Source of the DNA: Burkholderia sp. SRS-46
Lineage (GTDB): Bacteria; Pseudomonadota; Gammaproteobacteria; Burkholderiales; Burkholderiaceae
DNA: 64,000 bases
NCBI RefSeq assembly: GCF_004343775.1
Contig: NZ_PTXL01000010.1
Coordinates: 1 to 64,000 of the forward strand
Direction: 5' to 3'
Shown here: positions 43,744-53,600 of the stretch, one piece after another
How positions within the stretch are numbered: position 1 is the stretch's first letter
How the letters are laid out: every line of letters starts with the position of its first letter
Notes under the pieces: generated by a model
Database searches by the model: none
What the model saw: the letters and a program-made list of their open reading frames with translations, nothing else
What the model was told of the DNA's origin: nothing
Translations under genes and position numbers: made by a program

Positions 43744-44130
43744 TCGCGTCGGACAGGCGCGACGCTCGTTAGTCATTTTGGATGCCTCATCGATATGAGG
43801 TGACCGTCTATGGGTGAAATTCGCGTCCGACATCAACGCCCGTTTCCGGCGCGACTTCTCGTTAAGGAAATACGGAATCTAGCCAGGACGCGGGCGTTCG
43901 CGTCAGACACCAATGGAAAAACGGTTCCGAAAATCGGCGCAGATGCTCGCCACGAGTGCAATTTCGCGTCGGACACCTACGCGCAATTGTTAGCTTATAT
44001 TCCAATTTGACGACTTAAAGCCTTATGCGTCATGCGCACTCGCGTCGGACACCCATCGATAATTCGAGTGATTGAGCCACCCGCTGATTGCGTTCGGAAC
44101 CTTGTCCAGCAAGGATGTTGGCGTCGGACA
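43744..44130 (+). repeat. Six 13-base boxes spaced about 76 bases apart
   Basis: Boxes of consensus TTCGCGTCGGACA start at 43744, 43820, 43897, 43963, 44039 and 44118, all in the same orientation with at most two changes. The intervals are 76, 77, 66, 76 and 79 bases. Most are followed by CC or C-C-A. The spacers are unrelated and AT-richer. They directly precede the RHH protein, TraD and TraI genes, so they are likely binding sites of the relaxosome accessory protein in or beside oriT. The nic site is not identified. Confidence 0.75.
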
Positions 44131-44304
44131 GCAGTATGGCGTTGTTTTTATCGTATGTCCTGATAAAATCAGCGCGAGGGCCGATCTAGAAGAGTTGCAC
44201 GCTGTTGCGCAAATTCGACGAATTTTCCACTCGCGCCATCCTAGAGAAAATCCGCGAATTTTCGGCCACAGCGATTGCGCCTCTCGGCACAAAGGACGCA
44301 CGCC

Positions 44305-44730
44305 ATGTCCACGTCGGCGTATCGCAATATCGGAAATTCTCCGCGTACAACCGTTCGGCTTGCGCCCGAGGATCATCGGTACTATCGCAAAGAAGCGCAG
44401 TCGTCGGGCCAGTCGCTTTCCGACTATTTGCGCAATCTTCTGCACCAAGGCGTATCGACTGCGTCGCTCGAAGACGCGGTTGGGTCCGTCAAGGCCGCAA
44501 CTGCCCGTCTGGAGCAAATCAGTGCGTCGTTGAGTCTCGGCGCACTTTCGCCTGCCAAGCTTGACCGCACCACCAACACGGCCTCGCTTCCTCCCGATGT
44601 GATTCGCGCCATCTTCCACTGCCAGTTTTTGCTCGACGAGATCGTCACGCGCAACGATATGTCGGCGACGATTCGTGCCAAGGATGCGGCGGAGCGGTTG
44701 GCCGCCGACCTGGTGAGGGGCGTGCGATGA
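44305..44730 (+). CDS. Ribbon-helix-helix relaxosome accessory protein (MobC/TraY-like role)
   Basis: 141 residues from MSTSAYRNIGNSPRTTVRLA. TTVRLAPEDHRYYRKEAQSS, then GQSLSDYLRNLLHQGV is a ribbon-helix-helix fold: a beta strand that enters the DNA major groove followed by two helices. A coiled coil (VGSVKAATARLEQISASLSL) may form tetramers. The C-terminal part (FHCQFLLDEIVTRNDM) is helical. The last codons overlap the traD start (ATGA). Its place between the box array and traD indicates that it binds oriT and bridges relaxase and coupling protein, which is inference. Confidence 0.8.
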   Translation: MSTSAYRNIGNSPRTTVRLAPEDHRYYRKEAQSSGQSLSDYLRNLLHQGVSTASLEDAVGSVKAATARLEQISASLSLGALSPAKLDRTTNTASLPPDVIRAIFHCQFLLDEIVTRNDMSATIRAKDAAERLAADLVRGVR

Positions 44731-46634
44731 GCTCCGACAGAAAGGCAGGAATCGGCCACCATTTCAGCACCGGTTCCGAAATATGGATGCACCGCCTCGC
44801 CCTCATTTTGGTGGCCGTTCGCAATATCATCCTGGCCAGCGTCGCGGCCGGACTCGTCGTCGGCGTGTTGTATTTGTGGTTCCTTGCGCCGCGCGGATTT
44901 TGGCCGGATCTCGCAGACAACGTCCTCGCGCATATCCGCAGCACGTTGTACATGACCGCGGCGCCGATGAATTACAACCGCGACGGCATTGTGCTCCAGT
45001 TGCCGGTCGACCAGGTCGTCGTCTTGACGGATCCCGTCTGGGGCCACGCTGGGCCTATCGTGCGGAAATTCCTGATCCTTGCGTGCACCGTTGCGATCAT
45101 CGTCGCGATGCTGATCGGCACCTACTGGTATGAGTTCGGTCGCGCAGCGATGAAGGATACGCAGATGCGGGGCGCGACGCTTGCAACCGGGCCGGAGCTC
45201 AAACGGTTGCTCGAGAAGGCCGACGACGCCAGTCCGTACCAGCTCGCCGGGGTGCCGCTGCGGAAGAAATCGGAAACGCTTCACACCATCATTACCGGCG
45301 CGCAGGGGACCGGCAAGTCGCAGCAGTTTTTCGCGCTCATGAAGCAGGTCCGCGCACGCGGCAAGCGGATGATTGTCTATGACCCTTCGGGCGAATTCAC
45401 CGCTGCTTTCTATCGGCCAGGCGTCGACATCATCATGAACCCGTTCGACGACCGCGCGCCGAACTGGAACATCTGGCAGGAGATCGAGGAGGAGTATCAC
45501 TTCGACAATATGGCCTCCGGCCTGATTCCGAACCCGACGGAAGCGGATCCATTCTGGGCGATGGCCGGCCGGGAGGTGTTTCGGGATGTCGTCCAGGTAC
45601 TTCAGCGCGAGAACCGGATGACGAACAAGAATCTGTATTCTTCGGTCGCGCTCAGCAACCTCGACGGCATCTACCAGTTGCTGAGAAACACGGCGGGGGC
45701 GACATATGTCGATCCGATCACCGAGCGAACCGGCATGTCGCTGAAGATGACTGTCCAGAACCAGTTGTCGTCGTTCCGATACCTTCGCGACGACGGTCCT
45801 CATTTCTCGATCCGTCGTTGGATTCAGCAGGAAAGCGACTCGTGGATGTTCATCTCGACGCGCGAGGAAATGCGCGAAGCAATCAAGCCCGTTCTTTCGC
45901 TTTGGGTTGACATCGCGGTCAAGGCGGTGCTTGGGCTCGATCCAATTCATCAGGAACGTCTTTGGTTCTCGCTGGATGAGTTGCCGACGCTCCAGAAGCT
46001 CGACATCCTCAAGCAGGCCCTGACCGGCACACGGAAGTACGGCTTGTGTATGGTGCTCGGCGTTCAGGATTTCTCGCAGATTTACGAGATCTACGGTGTT
46101 CACCTGGCGACCACGATCATCTCCGGCTGCCAAACGAAGCTGCTGTTGCGCGTCACCGATGGCGAGGCAGCAGAGAAACTTGCGGAATTGATTGGCGAAG
46201 GCGAGATCGAGGAAAAGGACGAATCCGTCAGCTTCGGCCTCAACGCCCAGCGCGATGGCGTGAGCATCGCCAAGCGCCGGCAATTGCGCAACCTCGTGCT
46301 GTCGTCCGAAATTCGGCGCCTGCCCGACATGACCGGCTACCTCGTCGTGCCGGGGGATTATCCGACAGCGCGCGTTTCCTACAAGTACGCTCCGTCGCCC
46401 AAGGTCGCGCCGGCCTTCGTCAAGCGCCGGCCGTTCGGCGAGCTTTTTTCCGGTGGTGGCGCACCGGCGCCGGATGGGTCAACGCCACCATCGCCGTCAT
46501 CGGGCGGACCGGTAGCGCCCGAGGACTGGACGACGAAGCCGGAAATTCTCGCCGCGCCGGTGGAATACATCCTGCCGGACACCGGGGAAGTGGTGTCGAG
46601 CGGACGCAGTGCGTGGCAAATCACTCGAATCTGA
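44727..46634 (+). CDS. traD: Type IV coupling protein TraD
   Basis: 635 residues. Two N-terminal membrane segments (LALILVAVRNIILASVAAGL, FLILACTVAIIVAMLIGTYW) anchor the protein in the inner membrane. The cytoplasmic ATPase has Walker A (ITGAQGTGKSQQFF, about 190) and Walker B (RLWFSLDELPTLQKLDIL, about 412). The C-terminus is Pro-rich. VirD4/TraD hexamers pump the relaxase-DNA complex into the secretion channel. It is translationally coupled to the RHH gene and followed by the DsbD-domain gene and traI. Confidence 0.92.
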   Translation: MSSDRKAGIGHHFSTGSEIWMHRLALILVAVRNIILASVAAGLVVGVLYLWFLAPRGFWPDLADNVLAHIRSTLYMTAAPMNYNRDGIVLQLPVDQVVVLTDPVWGHAGPIVRKFLILACTVAIIVAMLIGTYWYEFGRAAMKDTQMRGATLATGPELKRLLEKADDASPYQLAGVPLRKKSETLHTIITGAQGTGKSQQFFALMKQVRARGKRMIVYDPSGEFTAAFYRPGVDIIMNPFDDRAPNWNIWQEIEEEYHFDNMASGLIPNPTEADPFWAMAGREVFRDVVQVLQRENRMTNKNLYSSVALSNLDGIYQLLRNTAGATYVDPITERTGMSLKMTVQNQLSSFRYLRDDGPHFSIRRWIQQESDSWMFISTREEMREAIKPVLSLWVDIAVKAVLGLDPIHQERLWFSLDELPTLQKLDILKQALTGTRKYGLCMVLGVQDFSQIYEIYGVHLATTIISGCQTKLLLRVTDGEAAEKLAELIGEGEIEEKDESVSFGLNAQRDGVSIAKRRQLRNLVLSSEIRRLPDMTGYLVVPGDYPTARVSYKYAPSPKVAPAFVKRRPFGELFSGGGAPAPDGSTPPSPSSGGPVAPEDWTTKPEILAAPVEYILPDTGEVVSSGRSAWQITRI

Positions 46635-46652
46635 AATCGCGGAGACCAGCCG

Positions 46653-47114
46653 ATGAACAGACGCCTCTTCCTCGCAGCACTTGCCCTCCCCGTGCTCGCC
46701 GCTCCGGCTCTTGGGATCGCTCAAGCTGCACCGGAGCCCGACAAGCTGCTTCCGCCGGAAATGGCCTTCCGGATGCACTACCTTCAGGTCGCGAAAGGCT
46801 ACTTGAGCATCGTGTTTCGGATTGCACCCGGCTACCGGCTCTATCGCGACAAGATCAGCGTGACGACGCCAACCCCGACGCGCCTGATCTACAACGTCCT
46901 GAAACCGCCCGGCACGATGCATTTCGATGCAGCGCTCGGCAAGACCGTCGAGACCTACGATCGCGAAACCAGGGTCGACGTCATCATGACCGAGGGCCGC
47001 CCGGTCGATCTCGTCGTCACGATTCAGGGATGCGCGGAGGTCGGTGTGTGCTTTCCTCCCCTCGAACGACGGATCCATCTCAGCCGTCAGTACGACCCGG
47101 TGCTCGGGTATTAG
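46653..47114 (+). CDS. Stand-alone DsbD N-terminal (alpha) domain, periplasmic
   Basis: 153 residues with a signal peptide (MNRRLFLAALALPVLAAPAL, ending GIAQA). The mature part equals only the N-terminal domain of thiol:disulfide interchange protein DsbD: FRMHYLQVAKGYLSIVFRIA, then GYRLYRDKISV, and VTIQGCAEVGVCFPPLERRI with the redox pair. The membrane and thioredoxin-like parts of DsbD are absent. F-type transfer systems need periplasmic disulfide enzymes (DsbC, TrbB) to fold their secretin-side proteins. This domain may relay electrons to such an isomerase. It lies between traD and traI with small gaps. Confidence 0.8.
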   Translation: MNRRLFLAALALPVLAAPALGIAQAAPEPDKLLPPEMAFRMHYLQVAKGYLSIVFRIAPGYRLYRDKISVTTPTPTRLIYNVLKPPGTMHFDAALGKTVETYDRETRVDVIMTEGRPVDLVVTIQGCAEVGVCFPPLERRIHLSRQYDPVLGY

Positions 47115-47125
47115 GGGAATGCGCT

Positions 47126-49951
47126 ATGTTGAGTTTGCACAACGTTAGCAACGCCGCGCAGGCTCAAACCTATTTCGCGAAAGATAACTACTACACCCAG
47201 GACGAGAACACCGAGCATTCGGCCTGGTTTGGCAAGGGCGCAGCCACGCTTGGCCTGTCGGGAACGGTCACGCCCGCACAATTTATGAATCTGCTCGAGG
47301 GGCGCGTGCGCGACCAGCAGCTCGGAAAATGGGTGACCGACGAAAAGACCGGCGAGCGGCGGCAGGAGCATCAGCCGGGAATCGACCTGACGTTCTCTGC
47401 GCCCAAGAGCGTTTCGTTGCTGGCCGAGGTCGCCGGAGACAAGGGCGTGCGGGCTGCGCATGAGCGGGCCACCGAGGTTGCGCTCACCTACATCGAGGAG
47501 CAAGTGATCCGGACCCGCGCGACCAGGGCAGGCGTCACGTTGCTCGAGTACACCGGAAATATGGTGGCCGCGCTGTTTCGGCACAATACGAGCCGCGATC
47601 TCGATCCTCAGACCCACACGCATGCCGTGCTCATCAATGCCACGCAGCGCGAGGACGGGCAATGGCGGTCGATCGACAACCGCGAGATCTACCAGATCCA
47701 GAAACTGGCCGGCGCCATCTACAACGCCGAACTGGCCGGCGGCCTGCAGCAGCTCGGGTACCGTCTCACGAACCCGGACAAGAAAGGTAACTTCGAAATC
47801 CAGGGCATCTCACGCGAGCAGATCGAGCATTTCAGCCAGCGGCGGGCGGCGATGAAAGAGGTGCTCGAAAAGCAGAACACGAGCCTCGATTCGGCCAGCG
47901 CCGCGGAAAGGGAGCGCGCGGCGCTCGCGACGCGCGACCGGAAGAAGGATGTCGACCACCAGGAGCTGCTCGACAGTTGGAACGGCCGCGCCAAGGAAAA
48001 CGGTATCGACCTGGATGGATTGCGTGCTGACGCTGCGAAGCGCAGGGAAGACGGAATCGCCATTCCGCGACGTCTCACGGGGCGCGAGGCGATGTCGTTC
48101 GCCGCAGCGCACATGATCGAGCGCGAGGTAGCGGTCGACAAAATCGATCTCGTCAAGACGGCCATCGAACACGGTACCGGGCGGGTTGGTGCCCAGGAGG
48201 TCCTGAGCGCGTTCGACGATCTCGAGAAGAAAGGCGATCTGATCGCCCTTCCAGATGACAAGTACACCACGCGCAAGATGTTCCAGAGCGAGCGCTGGGC
48301 GATCGACTTCGTTCGCCAGCAAAAGGACCACGCGCCGATCGTACTCGATACTGCGTCGGTGACGGAGCGGATTGCCGCGTCCGAGAAGGAACAGCCCTTT
48401 CCCTACGCTACAGGGCAGAAAGACGCGATCATTCTGGCTTTGACGTCCCCGGATAGATTCGTCGCGGTCCAGGGGCTCGCCGGCACCGGCAAGACGACGA
48501 TGTTACGCACTCTCAATGACATCGCAGTCACCGAGGGCTATGTCGTCCGTGGGATGGCGCCGACGGGCGCAGCCGCCAAGATTATGGTGAAGGAAACAGG
48601 AATCGCCGCCGATACTGTCGCGATGTTCCAGATCAAGGAGCGGCAGCTGCAGAAGGATATCGAGTTCGCCAAGCAGTTCGCGCCGGATTTCGAGCGTCGT
48701 CCAGAGCTGTGGGTCGTCGACGAGTCGTCGTTTCTCGCGCAGCGCCAGCTGGCGCAGATCCACAACCTTGCTGAAAAGGCGAATGCCAAGGTCGTCTATC
48801 TCGGTGACAAGCTGCAGCTGCAGGGTGTGGAGGCCGGCAAACCGTTCGAGCTGGCCCAGGATCACGGTATCGCGACTGCATACATGACGGACATCAATCG
48901 TCAGAAGACGCCGCACATGCAGGAAGCCGTCGATATCATTACCGGGCGCAATCATTTGAAGGCTGGCGAGCGCCTGTCGGCGCTCGAGTTGAAGCGCAAT
49001 GCGCAATCGTTCGACTACCTCGTCCGGGAGGGAAAAGTGACGGAGACCGCGGATGTCGTCGCTGATGCGGTGAGCCGCGGGCTCGCAATGCCATCTCACG
49101 CGCGGGCCGAGAGCATCATCATCACGCCGTTGAACAAGGATCGGGTGGCGATCAACAACGGTATTCGAGAGGGATTGCAGATCCGTGGGGAGCTGTCTCG
49201 CGACGAGAGCGACCACACGATACTGGTGTCGAAGGGATGGACTCGCGCGATGATCAAGGAGGCCCAGTACTACAATCCGGGCGACGTTGTGCGGTTCAAC
49301 CGAGACTACCAGCAAATCGCCGCCAGCAAAGGCGATTACGCGCGGGTACTGGGCGTGGATCACGAGCTCGGTGTGGTGACGGTGGAGAAACGCGATGGCA
49401 CTCGACTCGACTGGGAGCCCGCGAAACACAATAAGGTCGAGGTCTACGACGGGGAGCAGCGCCAACTCGCAGTCGGTGACTTGATCCGACTCACCCGAAA
49501 CGACGACACGTTCAAGAACGGTGAAATCGCGCGAGTCATCGAGCTGCAGCGCGGGCTCGCGGTGCTGGAGGTCTCAGACAAGGCTGCTACCACACACCGC
49601 CATGTCGATCTCAACACCAGCCAGCATTGGGACCACGCCTATACGTCGACGATCCACGCAGCGCAGGGGGCGTCAAAGGCGCAAGTAATTTTTGCGATCA
49701 ACATGCCGGACGTCGACCCGGAGCAGCCCAAGCAAGCAGAGCAGATGCTGGAGGGATTCGCGAAAGTATTCGGCGATCGCAGCTACTATGTCGGCGTGAC
49801 CCGGGCGTCGCACGATATCGCGATTGTGACGAACGACGTCGCCAAGACCCGGCGTGCGATCACGCAGCAGCAAGACAAGACAACGTCGATCGGGGTGCAC
49901 CCCGAAGACAAGCAGGCGGTCGACCTGCAGCGGAAAGAGCTGGAACTGTAG
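47126..49951 (+). CDS. traI: MobF-family conjugative relaxase/helicase TraI
   Basis: 941 residues from the ATG at 47126 (GGGGAATGCGCT upstream). The N-terminal TrwC relaxase domain has candidate catalytic tyrosines at 16, 22 and 23 (AQTYFAKDNYYTQDE) and the metal-binding histidines H153, H164 and H166 (FRHNTSRDLDPQTHTHAVLI). The C-terminal RecD/TraI-type helicase has Walker A (QGLAGTGKTTMLRTL, about 448), ELWVVDESSFL and VGVTRASHDIAIVT. It nicks oriT, stays bound to the 5' end and unwinds the plasmid. It is shorter than F TraI, closer to TrwC in size. Confidence 0.95.
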   Translation: MLSLHNVSNAAQAQTYFAKDNYYTQDENTEHSAWFGKGAATLGLSGTVTPAQFMNLLEGRVRDQQLGKWVTDEKTGERRQEHQPGIDLTFSAPKSVSLLAEVAGDKGVRAAHERATEVALTYIEEQVIRTRATRAGVTLLEYTGNMVAALFRHNTSRDLDPQTHTHAVLINATQREDGQWRSIDNREIYQIQKLAGAIYNAELAGGLQQLGYRLTNPDKKGNFEIQGISREQIEHFSQRRAAMKEVLEKQNTSLDSASAAERERAALATRDRKKDVDHQELLDSWNGRAKENGIDLDGLRADAAKRREDGIAIPRRLTGREAMSFAAAHMIEREVAVDKIDLVKTAIEHGTGRVGAQEVLSAFDDLEKKGDLIALPDDKYTTRKMFQSERWAIDFVRQQKDHAPIVLDTASVTERIAASEKEQPFPYATGQKDAIILALTSPDRFVAVQGLAGTGKTTMLRTLNDIAVTEGYVVRGMAPTGAAAKIMVKETGIAADTVAMFQIKERQLQKDIEFAKQFAPDFERRPELWVVDESSFLAQRQLAQIHNLAEKANAKVVYLGDKLQLQGVEAGKPFELAQDHGIATAYMTDINRQKTPHMQEAVDIITGRNHLKAGERLSALELKRNAQSFDYLVREGKVTETADVVADAVSRGLAMPSHARAESIIITPLNKDRVAINNGIREGLQIRGELSRDESDHTILVSKGWTRAMIKEAQYYNPGDVVRFNRDYQQIAASKGDYARVLGVDHELGVVTVEKRDGTRLDWEPAKHNKVEVYDGEQRQLAVGDLIRLTRNDDTFKNGEIARVIELQRGLAVLEVSDKAATTHRHVDLNTSQHWDHAYTSTIHAAQGASKAQVIFAINMPDVDPEQPKQAEQMLEGFAKVFGDRSYYVGVTRASHDIAIVTNDVAKTRRAITQQQDKTTSIGVHPEDKQAVDLQRKELEL

Positions 49952-50135
49952 GAGCTTCTGCAGACGCGAACCGTCCCAATTGTTATTTGTAAAAGGTCGG
50001 ACTAGATCAAACAGACAGCGTCAGATCGGCTGACTCAGTTCGGCCAGAAGCGGTCAGTCGACGTCGGGACCTGAATCGCCGACAATCGACGCAGGCAGAC
50101 GCAAGACGTAACTTGGATTAGCACCGGATCCACAC

Positions 50136-50348
50136 ATGACTACGAACCGCACAAAAACTCGGCTAGCTGGCGAGCTTAGTAGCTTCGTCCAGCAGTACGC
50201 CCGCAAGGCTCAGGCCTCAGAACCCAACGACCGGCAATACGATCGCAAGCTCGAAAAGAAGATGAAACGCCTCTCCCCATCTGAACTATCCGACCTTCTT
50301 TCTCAGGATGAGCAAGAGACAGTTGAGCCGGGCCGTGAGAAAGGGTGA
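50136..50348 (+). CDS. Hypothetical small basic protein
   Basis: 70 residues, MTTNRTKTRLAGELSSFVQQ, then YARKAQASEPNDRQYDRKLE and KKMKRLSPSELSDLL. Highly charged and helical. Downstream of traI on the same strand with a 184-base gap, so possibly the end of that transcript. No family is recognised. The ribosome site is poor. Confidence 0.5.
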   Translation: MTTNRTKTRLAGELSSFVQQYARKAQASEPNDRQYDRKLEKKMKRLSPSELSDLLSQDEQETVEPGREKG

Positions 50349-50665
50349 GAACGGCCATGAGCTGCCGTCCACCTAGCAACTGTGACCGTCCGCTTTAGCC
50401 TGCGACATTCGCTCGCGGCAGTCGAGAGCCTGCGACACGTATGGCCAAGCCGCGACCGTCGTCCTTCGCCAGAGGCTGCTTCCTCTCACTATGAACGGCG
50501 AGACCCAACGTCATGGCACAGAGAAGGTCTTTGAGATGATTGCAAGCGTCGACTTCCGTCGGCGCAGACATCACGGTGATCAGATGACGAGGCTAACCAG
50601 CAAGTCGCCAACATCTCACTCGGACGCTACATTAGATCGGCCGCTGTGCAAGCTCCAAGAAGCAC
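50349..50665. other. Gap between traI-side and cargo genes
   Basis: Convergent intergenic DNA. Two TGCGACA-containing blocks (CCTGCGACATTCGCT and CCTGCGACACGTATG) form a short direct repeat near 50400-50440. No gene or intrinsic terminator with a T-run is visible. Confidence 0.4.
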
Positions 50666-53600
50666 TTAATCGGACGGCTGGCCAGCTTCCGACTCAGTCG
50701 GTTGCTTGTCAAAGCGGAACTCCAGGGCCTCGGCCTTGTCGACGCCAGTGAGGGTGAGGTCTCCACGAACCCTCACGTCAAGATTGGCCAGGGGGTCGAA
50801 GATGAAGCGAACGCGCAGCTGACCCGGTCCATCCTCCAGGCCGCTGACGATGGCGAGGAAGAAGTCCTCGTCGTTCCGCGCGGCCTCCACTTCGCTGGCC
50901 GTCAGCGTCACGTCGCTCGGCATGCTGGTGCCTGAACTCATCTTGATTTCATAGCACTGCCGGAGCTCATCGATCGCGTCGACCCCAACGCCTCTCGCCG
51001 CGCGCAGGTCGTTGAGCTGCTTTGCGTCCAATCGCAGCGCACGCCGGACGGCATCCAGCGCCATCCGCTCGCGATCGCTGCTGGGTGGCAGCACCGTTCG
51101 CACCTGGGGAGCGCCGGATTGCACCGACTTCTCTTCGCCAGCAGTGAACACACGCGGCCTGGTCACCCGGCGTTTGGCAAAGACCATACCGCCCGATGAC
51201 TTGACGCCCTGGTTAACGATCTCGCCCGCCGACGGTTCCAAGTCATCGAGCTCCCGCAGCCTCCGTACCTGGACCGGCGGCTTGCTAACCGGCTCCGGTG
51301 CCTCGCTCTTCTTCGCGCCCTTCTTCGGCGCCGTGCGCTGGGCGGCCTGCTTTGCGAGGCTTTCGAGTCGCTCCTTTCCATTGCCACGCTCCGCACGCGT
51401 TGTCGGCATCACCGCCCCGCCGGCTTGCACACCGGCGGCCGCGCGTGGCCAGATCGACGCCCACGCCCAAGCTGCCTTCTGTCGGTCTCCGGAAAAGAGA
51501 GATGCGACTGCAGCACCGGCGCCCTCGGCAGTTGCCAGATCGGCCGCACCCCGAACGATCATACGCAACGGCTCACGACCCATGTGAGCGCGGGCAGGAA
51601 GGACGACCTGGCCGGAGGGGAGGTCGGCGACGATCAACAGCTGGGGGTCAATCACGACGGGCGCGGCGAGGAGATCGTTCCATTCAACGGAGAGCGAGTC
51701 GAGTAGAACCTGATCCGCCCTAACGAGTTCCTGCCGCAGAAGAGAAATGGCACCGGCGAAGATGGGTCGGAGCGGCTCTCCTTCCGCCAGCCCGAAGGAT
51801 GGTGTCGATGCTGCCTGGAAGTCCGCCGGAGTGAGCCGCACGACGCCGAGTGACTCCAGCAGCGTCTCAACAGCCGAGAAGGAGGTAATGCCGGTCCGCC
51901 AAACACGCATTTCAGGGGGAGCGCTCGCGAGAAGAGCCTCTCCCTCCATTGCGTAGACCGGCCGCTCTGTCACCCAAGCGGTGCCGGTCCAAAGCGGTAG
52001 CCGCTTTAGGGTCGTACGAAGCTGAGATGACATCTCAGCGACCTCGGCTGCGATCAGCGTGTAGGCGCGGATCGCGATGCCAAGGTCTGCAGGGGACGGC
52101 TCGCCCACCGCCATCTCCTTTAGGACGGCGATCGCATCGGCCGCAGTCGGTAGGGCCACCCCCAAGGTTTTCCAAAGCGGATCCAAACCCTCGACGAACG
52201 GCGCAAACGCCCGACGGGCACCGAACAGTGCTGGTCCCCGGAACACCTGCTCCGGCGAATTCCACTTGTTGCCGACCAGCAGCAGACCAGGACCTTCGCT
52301 CCCCGCGCGGAATGCGTTCCTCAGCTGCGCCGACGTCATCCGCCCTTCGGGAACGCCCTCACTCCGATCTCGCAGAGACGCCGCGAGTAGCTGATAGGTC
52401 GCCGAGGCCTCCTCGCTGACGGACGCCGTGACCACCTGCTTGCGCAGCGCCTGAAGTCTAAAGACGAGATCGCGTTGCGTCGGACCGGCCTTCACCCCAA
52501 GCGCAGCAAGGACGCCCGAGCGGAGTATCTGACTGTCGAACTTTGCTACCGTGGTCGATCGCTCCGACGGGCGGGGCGGACTGCCCGGCACTTGGAGCTG
52601 CAGATCAGCGGGCCGCTTAAAGCCGCTCGCGGCATCGGGCATCCACCTCACTTCGGCCAATTGCGCTAGCCAAGTCGCGCGGACCTCCGTGCTGCGGTGC
52701 CAGTAGCCGTTGTATGCGTAGGCCGGGATCGCTGTCGCCGCTTCTGAGTAGCGACGCTCCCACCCGCGACTCAGCGTAGCGAGGAGCGCCACCGCCCGCT
52801 TGCGTCTCAGCTTCACGGCCGCCTTTGCGATGTCAGTGGCCACAGTGTGCGCGTCGGGCGACCAATGGTCGTCGATCAAATGGGTGTTTCTCCCTCCTGC
52901 GCGAATGCCTTGCAGTTGCTCCGCCGTCTGCAAGGGGCCAATCGAACACGCCGGAGTCGTGTCACGAGCCCAGTACACACGTTCGTCGGCCGGTTTCATG
53001 AGCCGCGGTTCACGAGCAACGCCCCACGCCGCAAGGAGCCGCTGGGCGCCGATTGCAGAGCGACCGGCCGACTGCTTGAGCAGCTGGCCATACGCGGGAT
53101 GGACCCATTTGAGACCCGGCGCACGGCCCGCCGCTTTGGCGAAACTGTCCGCCTCGCGATCAATGGCGGCAGGAAGATAAGTCTCAATGGGGCGCGCCCA
53201 GCCCGTTGAAAGCTTGCCATCCGTTCCGTACCATATGGCCTTGAGTGCGATGCTGCGACCGATCCTCGGACCGAGCGTGGCGTGTCGATCTCGAGGAAGC
53301 TGCGCCCACGCGTCGCGCAGAGAGATCAGGTCATCATCCTCGATTCTCACCGGTACATCCAGTCCGGCGCCGGTTAGGTGACTACGGCCGAGCACCTCGA
53401 ACACGTCCCCGCTCGCGTCGCGATCATCGAACAGGACTCCGAGCTTCTCAAGACTTGAGAGAAAAGCCGTCGTCGGCGCCCCGGGATCTAGGTAGGCAGG
53501 GTGGATGCGGCGGGCGAGGCCGAGCCGTGTGGCGAGGGCATCGAGCGACGCTCGCCTGACGAGCACCCAGGGATCTCCCGGCTGAGGCCGGGGGGTTGCC

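Noticed and set aside
43744..44130. Repeated boxes as a CRISPR array
   Set aside because: Repeats of 13 bases with 53-66-base unique spacers are too short and too widely spaced for CRISPR, no cas genes are present, and the position before relaxosome genes fits protein-binding sites.
44424..46283. 619-codon minus-strand frame over traD
   Set aside because: A shadow of traD. It lacks a start context and any motif.
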